From positions 4,588,001 through 4,652,000 of the forward strand of contig JAQQWL010000002.1 of NCBI GenBank assembly GCA_038363925.1: 64,000 nt of DNA. The letters run 5' to 3'. Below the pieces are notes generated by a model, which saw only the letters and a list, made by a program, of their open reading frames with translations, was not told the origin of the DNA and did no database searches. The position numbers were made by a program, and so were the translations under genes. Below, in pieces: positions 49,501-60,982 of the stretch. Origin of the DNA: Apiospora phragmitis (taxonomy: Eukaryota > Ascomycota > Sordariomycetes > Amphisphaeriales > Apiosporaceae). Each line of letters starts with the position of its first letter. The stretch's first letter is position 1.

Positions 49501-50339
49501 AGGATGTCGCCCCCCAAGCCTCATGAGCTTTCTTTAGACGTGACAAGATGACCTCTGGCAAACAAACCCGGCTGCAGGTCCAGACAGACAGGCTGATGCA
49601 TTTGGACACACATACAGGCACGCAGCACATTTCGTGATCATGATGCTCCTGACATCATACAGGCACACAATCAAGAGTCTCTCGATGTTTCCCAATTAGT
49701 AGCCTTCTGTTTGGATCGGGGGTCTAGATCTATTGCCTGCAGTGAGGACGCCACAGATCTGGCTCTGTCTCAGCAAAAGCCGTTGAGACTTGCGGCGCCA
49801 CCACCCAACTCAGCCCATTCCTCGGGTTCTTCCACTGGGAGGGTTATCAGGATCAAATTGGGCAGACACTCGTCAGGAGCCATGTCTCGAATAAGTCGAA
49901 AAGGCAGGAAAACGGTAGGGTCTCGAGTCGTAGCTGACTGCCACTGCTCTTCTGCGTCTTCTCCTTTTCTGGACATCTAGAAGGACAGTTGACGAAGATT
50001 TGCTTGCTGCAACTTGCATTAGCGCCTCGAGTTTCTAATAATAAGGATTAAAGCTCACGGTTTATTCCGCCAGACTCCTCTGCCACCTGCCCATCACAAA
50101 ATGTAGGTAGGCAGCTCGTAAAGTGGATTTTGGTTTTGCTGTTGGTTGTTCGAGTTGTAATTTGATAGTGCGCTAGACCAGACTCGACTGAACCAGGTCT
50201 CTGGGCCGGCCGTTGGTTGGTACTGTAAATATACACAACAACGCCAAATAGTCCGCCATGATTTCAGACCTATTGAGTTAGGTAATGCGGGCCCTGTCCC
50301 TTTATCTCTCTCTCGCTTAACCTAGCAGGGTATTATGAG

Positions 50340-50624
50340 TGATGGAGGCCAAGGAACCTGCCCGTACATCCACCCCATCCCATCACAGCATCCCACCCCC
50401 ATACCCTTCCAACATACCATACCGGGGAGGCTTGAATTTCACTCGTCAAGCAATGCTAGGTGCGCCACCATTACACACCCAGCACTACATACACTCACTT
50501 CCTCTCCCACACCTCCGCCTCCTCATTCCTGGCCGCGGCTCTCGTTGCTTTGTACCTACACGGTCCGAGTATCTCTGCCCCCCAAATTGAGCATTGTGTT
50601 TAACCATGCCAGTTTGGTAAATTC
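50340..50624 (+). promoter_or_regulatory. C/T- and C/A-rich leader of the C2H2 gene
   Basis: A strongly pyrimidine-biased stretch of CCCATCCC/CCACCCCC-like motifs before the zinc-finger gene resembles fungal core promoter and leader sequence. The transcription start is not determinable. Confidence 0.4.
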
Positions 50625-51906
50625 ATGAAACATAGTAGTTCCTTCCAGGGAGTGGCCTGGATCAATCTTAGATTTCGACTTTGGGGGGCTTATCGATCCT
50701 TCAACCCCCGTATATATGGCCCGATATCCATAGGTTACCGTGTTGGCTTTAACGACGAGGATCTCGACTTCGGAAGCCAACCTGTCTCCAGTGCCTCTTC
50801 CGCGAGAAGCTTCTCGACCGCCTCTTCTTCCTGCGACCCATACACACCGACGTCTGGCAGGTCAACTCCCAATCAACATCAGCCCCCCAGAAGCGCCATG
50901 GAAGAATTTGAGCCCGTCATATGCTCCTCCTCCATGGGATATGAGATGACCCCTCCAACCTCGGACATCAGTGGTTACTATCCCCGTCGACGTCAAGTCT
51001 GAATATGCCCCTTCATCAATGTCCTCTGAAAACATGCTCTCAACTCCACTGCGCAAGCTTCATCTCCAAGACCAGATGATCGACTTCGACTTCAATCATG
51101 TCTTGGGGAACCCCATGCTGCCGACCGGCGCCCAGTACGAATCCACCAACCCACATGTACTACAACACTACCCACTCCACGAATCCATGGCATCTGGATC
51201 ACCTCCCATGGGCCCAACGCCCTCATACACCTTCAGCCAGGACTACGATGAGTACTCTCCATGGCCGCCACAGATGCCGGAGAACCATCCCCTGGACTGC
51301 AACTACTACAGTATACCCGAGCCCTCCGCCATGCACATCCACTTAGACACCAGGGCGAATGCGCCTTCGCCTGTCTTGCGGAGCAACGTCAAGCGGAGAG
51401 TCTATATGGACAACGCTCAGCGGAGGGGATCGTCTCTCCAGAAGGTCCACGGCCGAAACGAGGCCAAGAAGGACATCAGCGAAGAGCAGATCTCCGTCTC
51501 CAAGATCCCGAAGGCGATGCACGTGTGTGACTTCCCCGGGTGTGAGAAGCAGACGGCGTTCAAGCGGCGTGAGCACCTTCGGCGCCATCAGAACACGTAT
51601 GTCTTTGTCTTTTACTTTCTCCAACCAAGCTCACACCCCCTCAGTCAGTCGCTTGATGGATGACTAACAATATACTATAGTAAACACGGCCTGGGGGTGG
51701 AAGTGACATGCGATTTCTGTCCCAAGAAGTTCAACCGTAGGGACAACTGGCGGCAGCACCTGAGGCTGCACACGGAACCCAACCGCCCCATGACGCGGAC
51801 GGACTACCACAAAGATGCGGTCCGGAAGTTTGAGGAAGAGAGGAACAACACCAAGCGCCGGAGGCCCCCCATGAAGAAGCAACAGACGATGGTGGATGAG
51901 ATCTAG
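50625..51906 (+). CDS. C2H2 zinc-finger transcription factor (FlbC-like)
   Basis: A nuclear DNA-binding protein of the type that controls conidiation and development in ascomycetes. Exons are 50625-51596 and 51681-51906, with an 84-nt intron (GTATGT, GACTAAC branch site). The N-terminal part is Ser-rich (VSSASSARSFSTASSS), then EEFEPVICSSSMGYEMTPPT and LSTPLRKLHLQDQMIDFDFN. Two C-terminal fingers follow: HVCDFPGCEKQTAFKRREHL with the His pair beyond it, interrupted by the intron, and CDFCPKKFNRRDNWRQHLRL. The second is a regular C-x2-C-x12-H-x3-H finger; the first has extra residues between its Cys and His pairs. A basic tail (NNTKRRRPPMKKQQ) may be a nuclear localisation signal. The frame slips at CCCC 50982-50985; removing one C joins SGYYP to VDVKSEYAPSSM and gives 398 aa with correct phase. 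The true start is uncertain, as the first 35 codons are not clearly coding. FlbC is a likeness, not a firm assignment. Confidence 0.82.
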
Positions 51907-53760
51907 AAAACGAAGGAAAAAACAGACGAAGAGGAAGGAGAGAGGGCTGGAGAGGAACGCTCTGCCAGGAGCAGCGCCATCATGATCACCATCACACTTC
52001 GCCTTTTGGGTTTTACCCAACTATCCTCCTCCTCCTCTCACCTCTATCAAACTTCAACTCTATTCCAATCTCACAAACGGTGTCACGAATTTGATCGACT
52101 ATTTCTTGAGGCTTCTAGGCCGGAGCGGGACAGGTCACCGCGAACCTCAGCATGGCACATTGTACGGAGTTACTGATGATTTATTCTGTGCTTTTCCGCG
52201 GAGTTCGGCATGCGCACATCTCATCGGGGGAGGCCGGATTTGCTTTTTGGAATACTACTCGACTTTTCTGGGAATATACATGTAACATCTGGGGGAGGGG
52301 TGGCCGACGTGATTGACTCACGAAGCGTCACGCTAAAAGGGGCTTTTGCTTTGCTGCTTCGTTGTGGGGACGGGGAAGTAATGTGTGTGACTTTCTTTTT
52401 CTTTTTTGGATTTATTTTCACCAAGTCGAAGAAACACACGCTTGCTTCCGTTGAAATTTATATAGCAAAGGTGTTTGTCACAGCATTCAGAAATCATGAG
52501 CAATCAAATAATCAAAATCAACATCATCACTATACTACGCCCGAGAGAGAGAGAAAAGAGGCCTCACTTACCCCCTTCGCCTGCTTTGCATTGCAGGTGT
52601 CAAATTGATATTGCAAGGCGCCATATACAAAAGTCCCTCGTTTGGGAATGAGACGAAAAATGCCACTACCCACCCCGCATTATCGCCCCTGTTCCTGTGT
52701 CTTAGATGCAAGTGTCGATGTGGCTCTGCTCGACTACTGCTTATCATCTATATGACTGAGACAGCCAAGCCCAAGAAAGCCACCTCCATACTCAGCTTAC
52801 TTAGTTCTACTCCGAGTTCCTAAACACCGAAATCTTCACTTTAGTTCCGCGTCAGATAGAGAGCCTGGATATCTTGCGAGTTGACGAAAATTGGAAAGGG
52901 CAAAGAAGAGACGAGGGGGGCCCGGGGGATCCTCTGCTACGTATGCGTATGCCTGTATGGAACTGCGGCGCAATTACGCGGCAAAAACTTCATCACTCGC
53001 GGCACGCGCACGATCAGGAGCGAATGAAGAGCCGATGATCATCGAATCCATACGCAGAAACGCCGCTAGCTTAGGTACGAATCGGAATGGGTTGCGCCAG
53101 TAAGTCCACATCCATGATCCTTGCCGGCCATTTCTCTCTCTGGTGGGAAGCTATCAGATGACAAGCACTGACAGCTGCAATGTGTAACTTAAAAAACGAA
53201 ATCTGATCTATTACTTTACGCTAACACACATATGGGTTGGGAAGAAAGGAGAGACGGCGTTTGGCGTTCGGACGAACATGCGAATAGGTTCATGATGGGT
53301 AGGGGTTCAACACCCACAACTCAACTGCCACTGGGGGAGAGACACTGCTGCGTCATGACTCTGACGCGGGGGACGCGACGGGCGCGAAAGATGAGATGCA
53401 TACAAGACACGAATTAGCGCGTCGAGAAAGACGCTTCGCGGCACAAAACAAAACATTATCGCGGAGGGAATGGACCCTAATCGCGGTCTGTCATCATCCT
53501 AACCAAGGACCCATTTCTCACTACATGCAATGCAAGCTCTATCAAGAAAGTGTTCGAGATTGTGTGAGCGCGAGTGGCGTCTGATAGATGGTTTTCGCAT
53601 TCGCAGTATGGCTGTATGGGGGATATGTGTAGACGGCTATTACGGAATCGTCCGACCTGGTGCGACCACACCCCCGCGAAAAGGAAACTCGGTGGCGCCG
53701 TTAGAGGAAAGCTGATATGAGATAATGTGGTATGGGTAAGCGAAAGCAAGCAAGCAAGAG

Positions 53761-53793
53761 AGAGGGAAATGAGAGGGAAATGAGAGGGAAATG
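53761..53793. repeat. Tandem 11-bp repeat, three copies
   Basis: Unit AGAGGGAAATG repeated three times without interruption. Confidence 0.88.
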
Positions 53794-53809
53794 TGATCAG
53801 CTGTGGGAT

Positions 53810-53830
53810 GGATGCGGATGCGGATGCGGA
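53810..53830. repeat. (GGATGC)n hexamer repeat
   Basis: Hexamer GGATGC in about three and a half copies, close after the 11-bp tandem repeat. Confidence 0.85.
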
Positions 53831-56800
53831 CGAGGACGAGCGCGCGGATGTTTTCCCATCATAAGATTATCCGGAGCGCATAGCCATATAGCACAAAGGT
53901 GTTATTATGCGCAAACGTCTCGTCGCACACCACAAGAGGAAAGCGAAGCGCTCGCACTGCCGAGACCAAGCCCCCCTAACGTCGGGCCGTTGTTGGCGCC
54001 AGCGAACCGATTCCCCCGACCAAGATCTATTACTACCGGTACTACTACCTTGTACGCTCACCGCAACACAACGGCCTTTTCTGCCAAGCTTTCAGTTGGG
54101 TCAGCATGCAGATGATGACTGTTTCCCCTTTCTTTTCTTCTTCCTTTCTCAGTATTCTCTGCGCGCCGGATTGCTGCAAACACACACCTATGTCGAATAC
54201 TTATGCAGCACATACTATCTCTATTATATGCGGTGTCACCACACCCGCGTCATCCTTGCAGCCAACGACAGCAGCACATGACGTGTGTGTATCATGCATG
54301 CACAATGCAAACTTGCCTAGCTTGCCATAAACACACTAAATGGACATCGCCAGAGGAATATTTTCGAGGAGATGAGAGGGGGGGCTGGCAAGGTCGAAGC
54401 GCAACTATTGCATGGGTACCGTTGTGTATCACTATTTGCTGACTGCATTAGCACGATCCATCCCGTCGGTACAGAAACGGTAGAGTTGCAACGCCTACTG
54501 CAACGCCCACATCACAGTAACCTTACAGTACCATTCATTCAACACCGAACTCCGCCCGACTTGGGGCTTTTGTTGAGGGGGGAATCCTCATGCCCATCAT
54601 CTCTCTTACTACTGATGAGTCAAATTCCAAATCCTGGTCTCTCTACCAACTATAGCGTAGGTTCGGGTCAGTACTAGAAAAGTGTGGATATAGAAGTATG
54701 GAATGGCAAGGATCGGAGGTAATTAATCGATGAACATAATGGAAGAAAGAAAGAGCCGAAGGACGCCATAACACTTGACACCTTGACACCCAGCCCTACA
54801 AGGCCCCCCCTCTTCCCCCCCTTTTGACGATCCAAGATTTGATTACCACCTTAACCCACACACATCATCTGACTTCGACGTTTTATCGGCCGACTAGGTA
54901 GCAGGAATCAAACCCCATTGCGGGGTCGGACTAGGTGTACTCGGCGGCAATGGTCACGGTGTGTAGGTAGTAATTAGGGTAGTATCACACGAGGCCCCCA
55001 ACATGGAAGGCGCCAATGTGTAGTCGACCCTGACATCATGTACTCTACATGGCCATGTGTCGTTGCTCGGCTATGCTCACTTACCTAATTACCTGTAAAG
55101 GCAGGAGATGCTGTACAAGCGATCAAGCGAACCAAAAAACACACACACTACCCTCGTGGTCATCCGGACCGTCCTCATTCATCCGGCCGAGCGGCAGGTG
55201 GGCGGCACCATGCCCTCCCATCAGGAGATCTCTCTCTCTAAGCGACCAAAGCTAGATGATACATGTTCTACATTCCCCGCGCTTCAATAACCCTCTTACT
55301 TGTCTATACCAAGATAGGGGCTTCACCGCCGTAACATCGCGTCTAGTAGAATTGGGCATGCCAAATAGCCGAGCGCTTAGGCTGATTCCTTCGTCGTAGA
55401 TGCTGACTACCGCTACACGTCACAATCAGTCTTTTTGGTCTTTTCATCGCTTTCTACTACCTTAATAACGCGCTGCATCTATAATCTCACACGCCTAAGA
55501 AACGCTAATTTTATGCTGTGTAGTCTTGTTCTCCTGGTCTTGCATTTCGTTTAGAGTTATCTATAGTGGATAAATGTCGATCTGTAACGTTACAAACTTC
55601 TGATAAGAGAACAGAGGGAAACAGACAGACTGACGTGGTGATTCTCATTTCCTCTTTTCGGTTTCGGCGTGTTGGGTAGTTTTCTACCACATCAAGTCAA
55701 AGACGGCCAAGAGAACCCGAATCTTCCCGTGCTGCAGCAGTTGCAGTCGTGCAACCCAAGCCGCACCGGAACCAGAAGCCACCCCCCTCAAAAAGGAGGG
55801 ATCCAGCCACATACTTCCAGCCAACCCGCATGAGACTGCCAGTCACAAGACTTTTTTTCCCTTGAGGGGGGCCGAGTAGCACAGACCCCATAATTATACG
55901 CGCGTTTGGGCAGTTGGGCGAAGAAGACCTGGACACTCCTTTCTTATGACTGGTGGGCAAGAATAAAAAAAGAACAACAACAGACTGTGGTCCCGCAGCA
56001 TGATTAGGTTACACATATATGGTTGGTTGTCAGCCATAGTAGCTAGCGGTGTTTATTTGTTTTCTCCTCACTTTTGATATTCTGCTAGGCTAAGCCTTGC
56101 TGTATTTATGTGGTGGGCGAACTTGGGCTAGAAGATGGATCTCTCACCGCGTTTTAAGTCGTCTTTCTGCGCGTGTATTGGCGGGTAAATATAGACAGAC
56201 ATGGCCCCCATTGATGGGACCGCGGATAGGTTCATCATATACTCCGGGCAGGTTCATGTGTGATCTGGGTCCAGGCTGTGTTGTCCTTATGGGTTTAGCT
56301 TTAATCACTACTTTTAGACCATATGGATATCATTAATGCTGCACTGTTGCAATACACCAATCCGGACACCTTGTATCACATGAACTTTTGCCCGCTCTTG
56401 TCCAGGCGTTTCACAGCCGGGCTCAGGCCGGACTTGGTTGTGCTTGCCTAAGTATGCTTAGCCTTGTTCTGCTCTCTTCAAAATTAGTCTACTATATAAG
56501 CACTTAGTCTAAACTATACTGCAGCTGCTTAGTTAAGGGTGATGCTAGTCTCACGCCCTTTATCCTGGAGATAAAAGCTATACAGGGCCTACTGTCCTAG
56601 TTTCTCTACTCATTGCGTTCCTTTCAAGAAACGCTCCTAAGAACTGTCTGTTAGAGAAATCGAAATTGCCTGTCATAATTTACATCATGCTCTTTGGATA
56701 ACATGACGTCTTTAGGCGAGCCCCTCGATGACTACCGATGGCCCGTACGGTTCCGTGATAACCTGTCCTACGGGATAGAAGGGCGGTCGGTGTTTTGTAC

Positions 56801-57311
56801 TGATATGAGAGGGGGGATACCGCTGGGCACGCAGCCTCCTTGATGGGATTTGATTTCTCTATCCAGGGCTGGACTAATAGGAGGATACTAGTGGGTATTC
56901 GCTAGGTAGATAAATTTGTGAGAAGGTCCGTCTATAGAAATATATAATGGAACACTGCGGAAGGATGCCACCGTTCTTCCCCAATCCTATCTAAAAATAA
57001 TCCCGGACTGGTAAAGAAACATTAGTTCATATACACTGATTTTGAGCTCGCTGCGCCAGTCGGAGGAACCACGCGTGATCCCAAACAAGTATATAATCCT
57101 CGAAATCCGTACGAGTTTAGAGGACCATGATGGCAACACCACGTCTGGCATTGACGGGAACGTCCGGGTGCAGAATCGATCCTAATAAATCCCTTTAAAG
57201 GCAATGCTGGACCTCGGAACTGGAGTTGAACGTACAACTACTGAACTCCAATGGATCTAACTCCTCAAATCGCCACCAATTCAAAACCCGCTCTTTCATC
57301 AGAACCCCAAA

Positions 57312-58184
57312 TCAAAGCGCGACGAACCCCCTGACAGACGTGACGATCTGCGCCGCGAGGGCCTCGGGCCGGCTCACGAACGGCATATGGCCCGACTGGA
57401 AGTCGACCACCTCCCACCGGACCTGGGACTTGGCCAGCCAGACGTCCTGGAGCGACGCCGGGTTGCAGCAGTCGTCCCGCGTGCGCACGTACACGCGCCG
57501 GCCGGCGTCGAAGCCGGCGTCGGCCCAGCCTGGCGCCGACGGCTTCGTCTCGAAGGCCAGGTTGGCGTGGGGCGCCATGGCCTGGCCCAGCGCCGCGGCC
57601 TGCGAGGCGTCGCAGTCGTTGTAGAGGATGTCCATGTGCGGCTCGATGAGCGCGACGTTGGGGGACGGCTTGGGGACGGCTTTAGTACCTGCACTTTGAG
57701 AGGGATTTTGAGGGGGTGCGCGCGGGGGTGCGTGGGGGGTCGAACACACACACACACACACCTTGTTCAGTTTGATGAATGGAGGGTAAGCTCCCCCCAC
57801 GGCCTCGAGGAGGGATTCGCCCTCCAGCGTGATGTTGCCGGCCACGTATATCAGGCCGATGATGCTGGTCGGGTGCCCTTGCGCGGCGCGCGTCTGCTTG
57901 TCCAGGCCCTTGGACGCTGCACCGCCGACGACGCCGCCATAGGAGTGGGCGAGCAAGACGACATCCCGCTGTTGCTGATCCAGGATGGGCAGCAGCACAT
58001 TGTCGCGCAGGTGGGCAATGTCTGCCGCACAAGTCGCCTGCGTCGGGTCTGGAGGGTTGCAGCTCGGATAGCCGCCGGGTTGGGTCGCGATGCCGGCCTC
58101 CGACAGAAACGGCAACAGCTTGTTAAATCCGTCCGGGCCGCCGAAGGCGCCGGGGCAGAGAACGAGTACTGGAGAGGATGCCAT
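57312..58184 (-). CDS. Alpha/beta-hydrolase fold protein (esterase-like), 259 aa
   Basis: Probable serine hydrolase of unknown substrate, with no signal peptide when started at 58184 (MASSPVLVLCPGAFGGPDGF), the usual start of this fungal family. Exons on the minus strand are 58184-57762 and 57668-57312. The nucleophile elbow is AHSYGG (about residue 90), the acid is likely in RTRDDCCNPASLQDVW, and the catalytic His is in SGHMPF near the end. The intron (57669-57761, 93 nt) starts inside a GT repeat and ends CCCCAAG; removing it joins FIKLNK to PSPNVALIEPHMDILYNDCD, as in relatives. Because 93 is divisible by three and the intron has no stop, the unspliced frame is also open. A further in-frame ATG lies upstream at 58286, but the extra 34 residues look like leader. 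Confidence 0.88.
   Translation of the reverse strand: MASSPVLVLCPGAFGGPDGFNKLLPFLSEAGIATQPGGYPSCNPPDPTQATCAADIAHLRDNVLLPILDQQQRDVVLLAHSYGGVVGGAASKGLDKQTRAAQGHPTSIIGLIYVAGNITLEGESLLEAVGGAYPPFIKLNKVCVCVCSTPHAPPRAPPQNPSQSAGTKAVPKPSPNVALIEPHMDILYNDCDASQAAALGQAMAPHANLAFETKPSAPGWADAGFDAGRRVYVRTRDDCCNPASLQDVWLAKSQVRWEVVDFQSGHMPFVSRPEALAAQIVTSVRGFVAL
57744..57761. repeat. (AC)n microsatellite overlapping a splice donor
   Basis: Nine AC units on the plus strand, which are GT units on the coding strand of the hydrolase. They form the 5' end of its intron. Confidence 0.9.
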
Positions 58185-58734
58185 GCCTGCGATAAGAAAG
58201 AGAGTTTGGAAGAATATTGAGTTCAGCCGAGTTGGTCTTGAGGATTCGGAGGAATGAAGGCACAGAGAGTGTCGGATGAAAGTCACCCAATCGATAGGTA
58301 GAAAGCGGTTGCTCCGGCGAAGAAGCGCATTGACTAATCAGCATAGATACGCCGTGATTTTCTTTGGGGCTTGCTCATTGACTCGAATGAGAATGCTGGG
58401 TTTGATTACGCTGCGGCGCAGCAGTTGATGCCTGCGGACCGATGCACGTCGATGGAGATGACCCTACCCGTCCACACCAGCCTTTGGTGTTCTGCAAAGA
58501 CAAGAGATGCAGTGTGCTTGCTGTAACTACATGTAATTTACAGTAGCCCATTTCCTCCTACCTGCTTCAGCCATGCAGATATATCAGACTTTGGTCATGG
58601 CAATGCCAATCCTTCTCTCCAATTGAAAGATTCCCTCATTCAAACACTCATTTCCAAAACTTGCCACCCTCTACTTCTTGAATACTTTAATGTTTAGTAC
58701 ATATAGCTTGCCGTGAGGGAATGGCGCCTCCGAG

Positions 58735-59170
58735 ATGGCCGGCGTCGATCTCGCTGAGAGCCGTCAACTATACCTCTACGCTTCTCTGACCATTCCCATA
58801 TTCTTCACTCTGGCCGTGTTTCCATGCCAGGTACCAAGTTGCAACGCAAGCATACTGGCATGTCTATCGGATGAGCAGAGTGGCCGCATGGCCTCGGAAG
58901 ACACGTCCAGACGGTTGGGACTAATGCGGTAGAAGACTTCCCCATTGGCCTCTTCACCATTGAATTGGCCTACGCGGGCGTCATTGTCTTGGTAATGTTC
59001 TCCATCCCCGCGCTGTACTGGCGCAATTTCAGGAACAGCGCGAGCATAAAGCTTCCTCATCGCCATCCTGGAGTGGTCGTGCGACGTGGACAGTCAAAAG
59101 TTCCTCTTTCATTTCGATATCAAATATCTTCAGCGATGTCGCCATTCTCGGCCATCCCGTACCCTACATA
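58735..59170 (+). pseudogene. Possible broken gene for a two-span membrane protein
   Basis: The frame from 58735 contains one hydrophobic stretch (YLYASLTIPIFFTLAVFPCQ). After a stop near 58932 a different frame reads VEDFPIGLFTIELAYAGVIV and LVMFSIPALYWRNFRN, a second likely transmembrane helix. Adding one G at 58927-58932 would join them. A third frame then reads LIAILEWSCDVDSQKFLFHF. Coding character is suggestive but not strong. I do not recognise a family. Confidence 0.28.
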
Positions 59171-60040
59171 CATAAGCTCAATTAGTCCGCGGGGTTAAAG
59201 GCTGCTGGTGATGTCCATGTTCTTGCTCGGCGGATTGTACGCAGCAGCGTCCATAACCCTTCAGTACCGCCTATCATTTCCGATAACTGATCAATCGTTT
59301 AGTGTCTGCATCGCTTCAGCCATGCGACTTGTAGCCGTTGTTGCCGAATAGACAGATGAGGACGTCTCGCAGAATCTCATCAACTAGGGATATAGTACGC
59401 GGAGGAGGCGAATTTCACCATCATTCCGGGTATGCTGGTCTGCCTACCTACCCTGCTCCAACGAGGCGCGCGGCCGTGAAGTTTCCTGGGCGAATAACTG
59501 ACCACGAGCTGCAGCATATCCCCCGACTTTGCGACCTGCCTGGGCAGCGCTCGGCTGAAAGAACTTCAGTGATGTGTCGTCGCCTAAGACGTCATCGTAC
59601 CACGTCAGCGACATGCAACGGTCGTCGCAGAAACGGGCGCAGCACAGTTGGATCGCGTTCATACCAGATAAGCTAGGACCAACTCCCATAGGGGAAAGAA
59701 AGGCGGCGGTGATGAGGGAAAATACCAATGCCCTTCCTTGCTGTGCCCGGAACATCGGGTAGTGAGCACGACAGCATCAGTCACAATATCGAGCCGTAGG
59801 GCGCCAGGCTAGCTACGGTCATGCCGGTTGGGACCAAGAGGCGGGGACTATCCAGGTCCACAGTAGATGGGACGTGCAGCATAGTTCACGAAAGATTTGA
59901 ATCTGGAGAACGGTGAGTTCAGGTAGATGCTCTTTGAAGGGAAATGAACTACATGTACTTACCCTCGAAAGCACTTTTTCGCTGTAGGCCACGAGGCATG
60001 TCCTGCCCAATCTGCACCTACTGCCCTGTGCCACAAACCC

Positions 60041-60082
60041 CCACCTTTAGCTGTGAGCCCAACCATTACCGGCTAAAGGTGG
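60041..60082. repeat. Perfect 11-bp inverted repeat with 20-nt spacer
   Basis: CCACCTTTAGC at 60041-60051 is answered by its exact reverse complement GCTAAAGGTGG at 60072-60082. It borders an AT-rich segment. Confidence 0.7.
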
Positions 60083-60982
60083 TGCGAACAAATTGGGGAT
60101 AGTTTACTTGTGAGAATTCAACATTTATAGACTCTTTGTACTTTTGTTTAATATACTCCAAAATATTCTACTCGAAATCGGGAGTTTCTAAATAAAGTCT
60201 TATTTGTAGTCCTAGAAAGTAGTTCCTTCGTTATATTGAATACAGGTAAACAATATGCCTCAGGCTGTCAGGTTAAGCGGTTTATGCGATGGCGAGCAGA
60301 GCCCAAGCACATCAATTGGACATAGTCGCTGAAAACTGTGGCTCCAGTCTGGTCGTGTTGCTCCAAATTTCATGTCGCTGCCAAACATCGGCCAACCTAA
60401 CTTGCTCACTACCATGCATCTAGAAGCGATCTTTATCCAGCCTGCAGCAGATGAGGATACTGGAGGCAGAACCCACGTACGATCGACCTTCTGACAAAGC
60501 GCGTCCACCACGCGGGGGCAACTAACCGAGGAGGCGTAGAGTGCACTCGTACTACCTACCTACCTCTCTCCGAGTTGCACCTCAATACCGCCTGTTTGCC
60601 TGTAGCAGGATAACCTCCAGCTCACCTCCTTGGGCAACATTGGGACGGTCGCTCCGAAAAGGGGGAAGGGAAAGAGCGCCCAACGCTGCCAGCTGTTGTG
60701 CAGCTGCATGTCGGGCTGTTTATTGATTCCCCGCCTTGCTCCAGTGTCTACTCAAACTAGACACACAAGAGGGTCGGCTGTGCAGGCCACAAGAACAGCA
60801 ACAAGACGTTATCCAAGTCTTCTGAAGGCGAAACCGTCCAAGAATGCGCATGTGGTAAATGAAAAGTTACGTGCCGAATACGATGAGAACCGCGCTGCTG
60901 AAGTCCTTCACGATTGAACTATTCCGACCGGGCTAAGCAGAAGCCCACGAAAAAGGGGGCAAGAAAGCAAGAAAAGACGAGC

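Larger units (their letters stand above)
41135..50339. other. Large gene-poor region (about 9.2 kb)
   Basis: Apart from a weak membrane-protein-like remnant near 42.9-43.3 kb, I see no supportable gene. Open frames are short, overlapping and without family-like sequence. An AGCT-repeat lies at 46531-46548 and an AC-rich tract at about 48040-48057. The region precedes the C2H2 regulator and may include a long upstream control region. Confidence 0.5.
51907..57311. other. Gene-poor region (about 5.4 kb)
   Basis: Includes the 3' UTR of the C2H2 gene and then no supportable gene. It has tandem repeats at 53761-53793 and 53810-53830. From about 55.3 to 57.0 kb the sequence becomes visibly richer in TA dinucleotides and short of long open frames. 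Confidence 0.5.
58185..60982. other. Intergenic stretch with a possible gene remnant
   Basis: Contains the hydrolase promoter, a membrane-protein-like fragment at 58735-59170, an AT-rich patch at about 60090-60250 and an inverted repeat at 60041-60082. The part before 60983 is the leader of the LRR gene. Confidence 0.5.

Noticed and set aside
53761..53830. Direct repeats considered as a CRISPR-like array
   Set aside because: Simple tandem repeats without unique spacers, in a eukaryotic genome.
57387..58220. 277-codon plus-strand frame opposite the hydrolase
   Set aside because: Antisense shadow; GC-rich codons on one strand keep the other open.
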